Origin: an uncultured Prevotella sp.
GTDB taxonomy: Bacteria > Bacteroidota > Bacteroidia > Bacteroidales > Bacteroidaceae
Reading direction: 5' to 3'
Assembly: GCA_938023885.1 (NCBI GenBank)
Contig: CALJCU010000404.1
Coordinates: forward strand, 1 to 15,874
Length of the DNA: 15,874 nt
In this document: positions 7,016 to 13,000 of the stretch, piece by piece
Numbering within the stretch: the first letter of the stretch is position 1
Layout of the letters: each line of letters starts with the position of its first letter
Program-made: the position numbers and the translations under genes
Notes under the pieces: model-generated
What the model saw: the letters and a program-made list of their open reading frames with translations, nothing else
What the model was told of the DNA's origin: nothing
The model's database searches: none

Positions 7016-7055
7016 AAACACCTTACTGCGACGTGCGACATTGCAACATTTGCAC
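7016..7055 (+). repeat. Intergenic TGCGAC repeat, copy A
   Basis: Bases 7016-7042 match copy B (10037-10063) at 26 of 27 positions, the difference being C/T at 7026. The core is TGCGACG followed by TGCGACAT. In this copy two more degenerate units follow (TGCAACAT, then TTGCAC), giving an about 8-bp tandem ladder. It lies between the mutS2 hairpin and the promoter of the next gene. Confidence 0.7.
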
Positions 7056-7108
7056 TGAGTAGAATTGAAAGAAAAAGTTAAAGAATGACATTTTTCCAGG
7101 GTGAATCG

Positions 7109-7139
7109 TTGCAAGTTCACAAAGTTCTTATTAACTTTA
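7109..7139 (+). promoter_or_regulatory. Promoter of the 95-residue membrane protein gene
   Basis: TTG (7109-7111), a 20-bp spacer, then TAACTTTA (7132-7139), which matches the Bacteroidota -7 consensus except for the last base. The -7 box ends 31 nt before the ATG at 7171. Confidence 0.55.
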
Positions 7140-7170
7140 GGGCAAATTAAAACTGATTAACCCCGAGATT

Positions 7171-7458
7171 ATGAAAACAACAACTATTGTCATGCTGGCT
7201 GTTGTCATCATCTGCCTGGTTTTAGTAGTTGCAAACCGCTACCATCACCGCCAGCATTACTTCAACACGGAAGACCTCCACCAAGTGGTCAAGAACATCC
7301 TTGGCCTTCAGCCCGATCACATCATGCCACGCGCCGATTTCACGAAAGCACTGCGCGACCACTACAACTGTGCCCATAAGGAGGCCCTGTGGCTCCTCGG
7401 ACGTGCCAAGGAGAAAGGTTTCGTGAAATATGACGAGAAGTGGGTGGAAGAAAAATAA
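7171..7458 (+). CDS. Small membrane-anchored protein of unknown function
   Basis: The 95-residue product has one N-terminal hydrophobic segment (about 5-21, IVMLAVVIICLVLVVA) without a clear signal-peptidase site, so it is probably anchored in the inner membrane. A basic patch (NRYHHRQ) follows at once. The rest is a small soluble domain: a helix near 34-45, a second near 55-64, a third near 67-82 (CAHKEALWLLGRAKEKG) and a likely hairpin FVKYDEKWV. The helix-helix-strand pattern resembles a winged helix-turn-helix, but I cannot assign a family. It has its own promoter after mutS2, and its stop codon lies inside the terminator hairpin of the convergent gene. By sequence composition it looks like a real gene; function unknown. 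Confidence 0.75.
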   Translation: MKTTTIVMLAVVIICLVLVVANRYHHRQHYFNTEDLHQVVKNILGLQPDHIMPRADFTKALRDHYNCAHKEALWLLGRAKEKGFVKYDEKWVEEK

Positions 7459-7493
7459 TGGCACTTGGCCCGCAACGCCAACGTAGCCATTAT
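7447..7493 (-). terminator. Strong intrinsic terminator of the 123-residue secreted protein gene
   Basis: ATAATGGC (7455-7462) pairs perfectly with GCCATTAT (7486-7493). The stem continues inward with AC/GT and TTGGC/GCCAA (7465-7469 with 7477-7481), giving about 15 bp with two single-base bulges and a 7-nt loop. On the minus strand the hairpin is followed by TTTTCTTC, a T-run. It begins 18 nt after the stop of the minus-strand gene. The plus-strand side has no T-run, and the hairpin overlaps the stop codon of the plus-strand gene. Confidence 0.8.
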
Positions 7494-7511
7494 CATCTGC
7501 CACCTGTCACC

Positions 7512-7883
7512 TTATTTGTTCAGTCCGCGGTTGTTGAGCGTAACGTTCAGCAGCTTCACGTATGTGCGGTACTGATCGTCATCGAGCACAGCGTGCATGT
7601 AGGAGAGGTTGTGTCTGATAGCCTTCTGATAGAGCCTGGCACGATCCTCGCCCTCAACGGCACCCGCCTTCTTCATGTCTTTCCTGAGGTCATCGCTGAT
7701 GTTGTTCACGGCGTCAATCTCATCAGGGTCCAGACCCAGTGTACGGGCCAGTGCACCCACATTGATGTTCATCTCATATTTAGCCTGTTCAGCAGCGACA
7801 GCTGCGTTTGTCTTTGTCTCGCCCTCAGCGAAAGCCAGAGTCATAGTCATCAAAGCTGCGAGTGTGAATACAATCTTTTTCAT
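7512..7883 (-). CDS. Small secreted protein, conserved Bacteroidota type, function unknown
   Basis: The 123-residue product starts MKKIVFTLAALMTMTLAFAE, a clear Sec signal peptide with probable cleavage after AFA (residue 19). The mature part is helical and charged, with VGALARTLGLDPDEIDAV in the middle and the ending DDQYRTYVKLLNVTLNNRGL. From memory, small exported Bacteroidota proteins with an NRGLN-type C-terminus look similar; I know no function for them. The pattern also recalls Spy/LTXXQ-like helical periplasmic proteins, without clear motifs. An in-frame ATG at 7934 would bury the signal peptide; the ATG at 7883 is preceded by AAAGGATAACACG, an acceptable ribosome-binding site. The leader is about 98 nt and can fold (AAACCT/AGGTTT around GGAC/GTCC). 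It has its own promoter and terminator, so it is monocistronic. Confidence 0.88.
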   Translation of the reverse strand: MKKIVFTLAALMTMTLAFAEGETKTNAAVAAEQAKYEMNINVGALARTLGLDPDEIDAVNNISDDLRKDMKKAGAVEGEDRARLYQKAIRHNLSYMHAVLDDDQYRTYVKLLNVTLNNRGLNK

Positions 7884-7987
7884 CGTGTTATCCTTTCTTT
7901 TTAATGTTAAACCTAACGGACCTCGCTTGTCCATTGTTCTTGCTGTGAGGTTTCCTTTGGGTTGCCTCTGTTATCTTCTTGACACTG

Positions 7988-8019
7988 CAAAATTACATGG
8001 ATTATCGGCTGCAAACAAA
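7988..8019 (-). promoter_or_regulatory. Promoter of the 123-residue secreted protein gene
   Basis: On the minus strand TTTG (8016-8019) precedes TAATTTTG (7988-7995) by exactly 20 bp. Both boxes and the spacing match the Bacteroidota consensus. The predicted transcription start is near 7981. Confidence 0.75.
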
Positions 8020-8055
8020 CATTCCGTCATATTGTGCGCGGAAACAGTCATTATT

Positions 8056-8069
8056 TTGATGTTTATCAA
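8056..8069. promoter_or_regulatory. FNR/CRP-like box 1
   Basis: TTGATGTTTATCAA is a perfect match to the E. coli FNR consensus TTGAT-N4-ATCAA. Its centre is about 81 bp upstream of the predicted start of the secreted-protein transcript. It lies in the 217-bp gap between that gene and ispH. Whether the host's own Crp/Fnr proteins bind this sequence is not known from the window. Confidence 0.45.
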
Positions 8070-8074
8070 GTCAC

Positions 8075-8088
8075 TTGATATAAATCAG
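8075..8088. promoter_or_regulatory. FNR/CRP-like box 2
   Basis: TTGATATAAATCAG matches TTGAT-N4-ATCAA at 9 of 10 positions. Its centre is 19 bp from that of box 1. The right half of box 1 and the left half of box 2 also form a 17-bp palindrome, TATCAAG-TCA-CTTGATA (8064-8080), which could instead be the 3' hairpin of the ispH transcript, though no T-run follows it. Confidence 0.35.
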
Positions 8089-8100
8089 CGATACCCTTAA

Positions 8101-8961
8101 TCAATACCTCAATATGGCGTCCCGACATTCCTCCATGAGCCACTTCGGCGTACTCGTAGCCCCGCAGATTCCTACGGTCTGCGCGCCCTTGAACCAGGAG
8201 CAGTCGATCTCTTCCTCGCGCTCGATGAGATGACTGTTGTCATTGACCTCCTTGCAGCGCGTGAAAAGGGCATGGCCGTTGCTGCTCTTGCGTCCGCTGA
8301 CAAAAAGAATGACGTCGTGGTGAGCGGCAAACTCAGCGATGTGCGGCATGCGGTTGGCTACCTGGCGGCAGATGGTGTCATAGCTCTTGAAAGCGGCGGT
8401 GGGGGAGATGCTGTTTTGGATATAATCGACGATGCGCCGGTATTCGTCGAGGTTCTTCGTTGTCTGCGAATAGAGGTTGATGTCTTTAGAGAAGTCGAGT
8501 TTTCCTTTCACATCGTCAAGATTCTCCACGACGGTGGCCTCTCCATGAGTCTGGCCGACGAGGCCGAGCACTTCAGCATGTCCTTTCTTTCCGAAGATGA
8601 CCGTCTGCGCTCCGGGACTGTCATTCCATTTGCGTTTGATGCGACTCTGCAGGGCGAGGACCACCGGACACGTGGCGTCGATAATCTCGATATTGTTCTG
8701 CCGGGCTATCCTGTAAGTCTCAGGCGGTTCGCCGTGGGCACGAAGCAGTACCTTGGCATTGTGCAGGTTGCGAAGCTGCTCGTGGCCGATGGTGATAAGG
8801 CCCTGCTCATGCAGCCGTTCCACCTCCATGCCGTTGTGGACGATGTCGCCCAGGCAATAGAGTCTGCTGCCCTTGGCAAGCTCTTCCTCAGCTTTGCGGA
8901 TGGCGGTGGTGACGCCGAAGCAGAAGCCGCTGCCGTTGTCTATTTCTATCTTTAAGTTCAT
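8101..8961 (-). CDS. ispH: 4-hydroxy-3-methylbut-2-enyl diphosphate reductase
   Basis: This oxygen-sensitive [4Fe-4S] enzyme makes isopentenyl and dimethylallyl diphosphate from HMBPP in the last step of the MEP isoprenoid pathway. The 286-residue protein has the three cluster cysteines Cys14 (SGFCFGV), Cys98 (IDATCPVV) and Cys198 (DTICRQ). Substrate-binding residues His42 (DIVHNG), His76 (LRAHGE) and His128 are present, with the catalytic Glu130 (KKGHAEV), SQTT (165-168), SGRKSSNG and GATSTPKWLMEE. Length is normal (E. coli 316, many others about 285). Its ATG overlaps the stop of the DUF1573 gene (ATGA), so the two are translationally coupled and ispH is probably the last gene of the operon. 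Confidence 0.97.
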   Translation of the reverse strand: MNLKIEIDNGSGFCFGVTTAIRKAEEELAKGSRLYCLGDIVHNGMEVERLHEQGLITIGHEQLRNLHNAKVLLRAHGEPPETYRIARQNNIEIIDATCPVVLALQSRIKRKWNDSPGAQTVIFGKKGHAEVLGLVGQTHGEATVVENLDDVKGKLDFSKDINLYSQTTKNLDEYRRIVDYIQNSISPTAAFKSYDTICRQVANRMPHIAEFAAHHDVILFVSGRKSSNGHALFTRCKEVNDNSHLIEREEEIDCSWFKGAQTVGICGATSTPKWLMEECRDAILRY

Positions 8962-10016
8962 TTCAAATCCACATTGATCAATACTTTCGGCTGCGTCGGG
9001 TCGTTCGTGATCATCAGCACCTTGGGCACGGAGCGGGAGATACCGGTCATACTGCGGATAGCCGTGACCTTGAGTTTTGCTGTCCCACCAGCCTCAATAT
9101 GCTGATTGTTGAGCGACACCTCCAGGCCAGTGCCGATGATCTGCAGCGAACGGATGACAAGAGGTGACTTTCCGATATTCGTAATCTCGAGTTCATCCTT
9201 CTTCCTCGGCTTTCCGTCAAACGGCCCGATATTTATGCGGCCCTTGGAAAGCCGGAGACGTGGCGCGGCGGCCAACTGCTTTTTGGTCTGCTGTTCAAAA
9301 CTGGGGATAAGAATGATGTTGACATCCAGTTCTTTCTCAGGCGACACCTTGTCACCGGGGAACGCACCGAGATAGACACTCGTCCGTGTCAGTCCGAGAT
9401 CCGCCAACTTTCTGGAATCAACTTGCAGAGAGACTGTAGCCGGACGGCCTGGAGCAATCCGTGCAGGTTTGACCTCGCCACGGAGATAAGGCGGAAGATG
9501 CATGAGTTGCGGCACCATCGTCTCATCACTGTTGTTCAGGATATGGACCTGCTGGACAGGCATGTCACCGCGGTTCACATTGTCAAACAACAGCTCGGTC
9601 TTGTCAGCGTGTATGTCGCCGAGCGTATAAGGATACTCGCCCTTGAAGTTGCTCTTCTTCTCCACGACCACACCTTTGAGCGTCAGCAGAAGAGGCTTGC
9701 CGGAGGCATTGCTGTAGAGGCCTATCTCCTTTTGGAAATGGCCCATCTGTCCGGCATCGTAGACAGCACTCACCGTGAAGGTCTTGCCTGGAGCAATGGC
9801 TGCGGAGGGATAAGAGGCAGTGGTGCAGCCACACGATGTCTTCACATCACTGATGAGCAGCGGTTTGTCACCACTGTTCTTCATCTTGAACTCCGCCTTG
9901 ACGGGGTGTCTGAATACCACCTGCCCACAGTTGACTGTGTCGGAAGGCAGTGAGATGGCCTGGGCATGCATGAGTACCGGCATGAAAGCCACCGCAAACA
10001 ATATTATCTTTCGCAT
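8958..10016 (-). CDS. Secreted DUF1573-domain protein with three Ig-like repeats
   Basis: The 352-residue product has a Sec signal peptide (MRKIILFAVAFMPVLMHAQA, cleavage near 18-20). The first repeat (about 24-117) is a typical DUF1573 domain: FKMKNSGDKPLLISDVKTSC followed by GCTT (Cys62 and Cys64 in CGC), then IAPGKTFTVSAVYDA and LLLTLKGVV. Two weaker repeats of the same beta-sandwich follow at about 130-225 and 250-350 (DELEITNIGKSPLVIRSLQI). DUF1573 proteins are common exported Bacteroidota proteins with no established activity; the fold resembles the ASH/MSP type. The absence of a lipobox cysteine suggests a soluble periplasmic protein. It follows the macroglobulin gene by 46 bp on the same strand and overlaps the ispH start by 4 bp. 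Confidence 0.9.
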   Translation of the reverse strand: MRKIILFAVAFMPVLMHAQAISLPSDTVNCGQVVFRHPVKAEFKMKNSGDKPLLISDVKTSCGCTTASYPSAAIAPGKTFTVSAVYDAGQMGHFQKEIGLYSNASGKPLLLTLKGVVVEKKSNFKGEYPYTLGDIHADKTELLFDNVNRGDMPVQQVHILNNSDETMVPQLMHLPPYLRGEVKPARIAPGRPATVSLQVDSRKLADLGLTRTSVYLGAFPGDKVSPEKELDVNIILIPSFEQQTKKQLAAAPRLRLSKGRINIGPFDGKPRKKDELEITNIGKSPLVIRSLQIIGTGLEVSLNNQHIEAGGTAKLKVTAIRSMTGISRSVPKVLMITNDPTQPKVLINVDLK

Positions 10017-10036
10017 TATTTCAAATATTCACTGTA

Positions 10037-10063
10037 AAACACCTTATTGCGACGTGCGACATT
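10037..10063 (+). repeat. Intergenic TGCGAC repeat, copy B
   Basis: The 27 bases match copy A at 26 positions (T instead of C at 10047). The core is TGCGACG-TGCGACAT (10048-10062). It fills most of the 46-bp gap between the macroglobulin gene and the DUF1573 gene, and its end touches the macroglobulin stop codon. It lies in the same plus-strand orientation as copy A. Confidence 0.7.
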
Positions 10064-13000
10064 TACGGTTGCAATGGGGTCTGTTTTACGTTAATCACCT
10101 TTCCGCTCTCTCTTCCGCAATATTCCGGGGAATATGCGCACTGCACGGTGGCGATGCCCGATGTGTAATCACCCGTACGGTCCACATAATACTCGGTCTC
10201 AACGACGTGGCGGCCCTTGCTCAGATGATCGAAGAAATAGTTGGTCACATTGTCTTTCATCTCCAAATAATACCCCCACTGATAACCGCTCACCTGACTG
10301 ACAGGCTCCAGGCATGCAGCACGCTTGTCCTCGACCTGCACGAAGTCATAGTCGCGGTCAGCATTCAGTGTGATATGTACTTTCACCTTATCGCCCACCT
10401 TCAGTGAGGACTTGTTGCTGCCTTTCGATGCAGAAGATGTGCTGATGAGCTCCCGCTTGATGGACAGTCCGGAAGCTGCCTTCTGTACCTTCGAAACCTG
10501 CTGCGTGAACTGCGCGTAGACAGCGCCCCACGAAGTGCCGTTGTTCTTCTTATTAATAAGGAGCGAATGAGCATCATTGCCATCGGCGGTCGTCTTGACA
10601 TATCCAGGACCTGCGGTTGCTGCAGGCAAGATCAGTGCTTTACCGTCGAGACTCATCGTCACAGCCTCACCGTTCCCCGGCGTGTTCTCCAAGCGCTCAC
10701 CGCCACCGCCGAGCATAAAGGCATACACGGCATTCACGGCATTGATGGATGTCGACCACGACGTCGTGCGCTTCTCATGGAGCAGCCACTGCTGCATCTG
10801 ACGGATCGTCACGGTGTCTTTAGGCTCCAAGAGATGAAGCGCCTCAATGACGAAGGTCTCGGAAGGAATGCGGTAGTCGCACCAGGTGTATTGAGCTTTT
10901 GGTGTATCGAAATAGCGGCCTGCCTCGTCGCTGTAGACCGAATACTGACGGATGCTCTCAAGGTATTCCTTGGCATGACTCATCTTGCCATACTGCGCGA
11001 GAATCACAGCCGATCCCGCCTTGCCGTAGATGGTCAACTGTGTGGCTGACTTGTCGAGCAGGTTGACGAGATAATCCATATCTGCCGTGTGTCTGCGCCC
11101 TGCCAGTGCCGAGGCATAGAGCCAATGGCAAGCGGCCTCACCCGGCATGAGATTCTTATGACCTTTCTTTTCCAGTTTTTTCAACTCCACGACTTCCTCA
11201 CTCATGCAGCCGTCGAGATAAGAGAATCCTTTGTTGATCATATCGTTGAGGTCAGCCTGCTTTCCGGCAATCTTATTGAGTCGCACGAGGGTCTCGACGA
11301 TATTGACTGTCATATATTCGCTGCCTTCCATGCCTGGCCACCATGAGAAGGAGCCGACAGGCTTCTGCAGGGCACGGAGCTTCCTGATGAAGTCGGAACG
11401 ACGGCAGGCGAGGGCATTGACATCGAAATAGCCGGCCAACTGCTGTTTGCGGTCAGTCTCATTCTCCGCATCAGCCATCCACGGCGTCTCATTGAGCAGC
11501 AGCGTCTTCAGTTCACTGTCCTTGGTGAGACTGCCCGTCAGTGAGGTCTCAGTGCCCTTCTCCTGCTTCCATTGCGCGATGGTCCTGGCGATGACAGGGG
11601 AAGAGGAGAGCACCTTCTGACCGATGACATTGGCATAGACAGCCGCAGCAAGTGAGGCTGCATCCTTGCTCAATGGGTTGGCGAGTGTCGGCATAGCCTG
11701 AAGCACAAGCCACGAGGGATTGGACGTATATTCAACCGTCAGCTTGCGGTTCTTACTGTCTGTGGGGAAAAGCTTAGCAATATCGAGCGTTTTTGTACCG
11801 GGCTGGTGCTGATAGAAAGGCAGTGTTGTTGTGACAAACTCGCGGTCGGGAAGGAGCGGGAGCCAGTTCTGCTCGCCGTCGCTGAATCCGCTGCCCTCTG
11901 CCGTGATGCGTGCGGCAAGCAGTGTCTTGTCGCCGGCAAGCCTCAGCAGTTCGGCTGCATCAACATTAAAGGAAGCGGTCGTGGAACCGTTGGCTGCGAG
12001 CGAGAACGGAGCCGACTGCTCCTTGAGGACCTTGCCCGACCCTGACTCCACAATCTGCAGGCGGGCCGTACCGTTCACAGCCTTGTCGGAGGTATTGAAG
12101 ATGCGCGCGGAGATCCGGCCTTTGTCGCCTTCGCGGAGGAAGCGCGGCATGTTAGGCTGTACCATGACAGTCTTGGAAGCGACCGCCCCGGCATCCAGGA
12201 TGTTGTAATTCATTACCTTGTCGTGGGCCAGTCCGATGAACCTCCACGTCGTGACACTCTCGGGAAGGGTGAACGAGATGTTCACGCATCCAGTCTTATC
12301 CGTGGAGAGGGAGGGGTAGAAGAAGGCTGTCTCCGCATGATTCTCACGGAGCTGAACATCTGACTGCTCAGAGGAAGAGGCGGGCTTAGAGATCATTTTT
12401 AACTCATCCTCTTCCAAGACCTCATCCCTTATATTTCCATCGTCAAGTGCATCGGCACTTGCTTTCGACATCTGCATCATCACGGGAGCAGTAGCGCACC
12501 TCATACCGCCTCTGACCCTAATGTTTCGATCTGAATAGTACCAATTGAACAGTGAGGAATCAAAACGAGTGAACGACAAATTTTTGCGACTCAAACTGCT
12601 GAATGTCTGACTGCCTGAGAGCCAGGCTGCGCGAGGATCCGGACCACTCCATGAGACATTGGGCGTGGAGAAATGGAAATCGTTGTCTAAACTCCAGCCA
12701 TGCGGAATGATGGCATCGAGACTCTTGTCGTACATCGTCGCCATGAGCTGCGCCTGATCCGGTTTCCCCAGCGGCGAGAGGATGCGGAGCGTCCACGTCT
12801 CTTTCTGACCGGGTACGAGCTTGTCGCGGAACGTCTTCCACTCCGTGCGCAGCCGGGTGTCGGGAACGGGGCGGTCAATCTGCACATGATGCGTGCAGAG
12901 GTTGCCGTCAACGACCCATGCCGCGGTAACCGTGATGCCGTCGCCCATCGATGAATCGTATTTGAAAGCACGCGTGAAGACACTGTTATCGATCGTCTTC

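Noticed and set aside
6955..7170. A small RNA or tRNA gene in the gap after mutS2
   Set aside because: No cloverleaf or known RNA motif is visible. The hairpin, the repeat copy and the promoter account for most of the gap.
8230..8955. A 241-codon open frame on the plus strand
   Set aside because: It mirrors ispH, which has all its cluster cysteines. Its alanine- and valine-rich composition is a shadow effect of the real gene.
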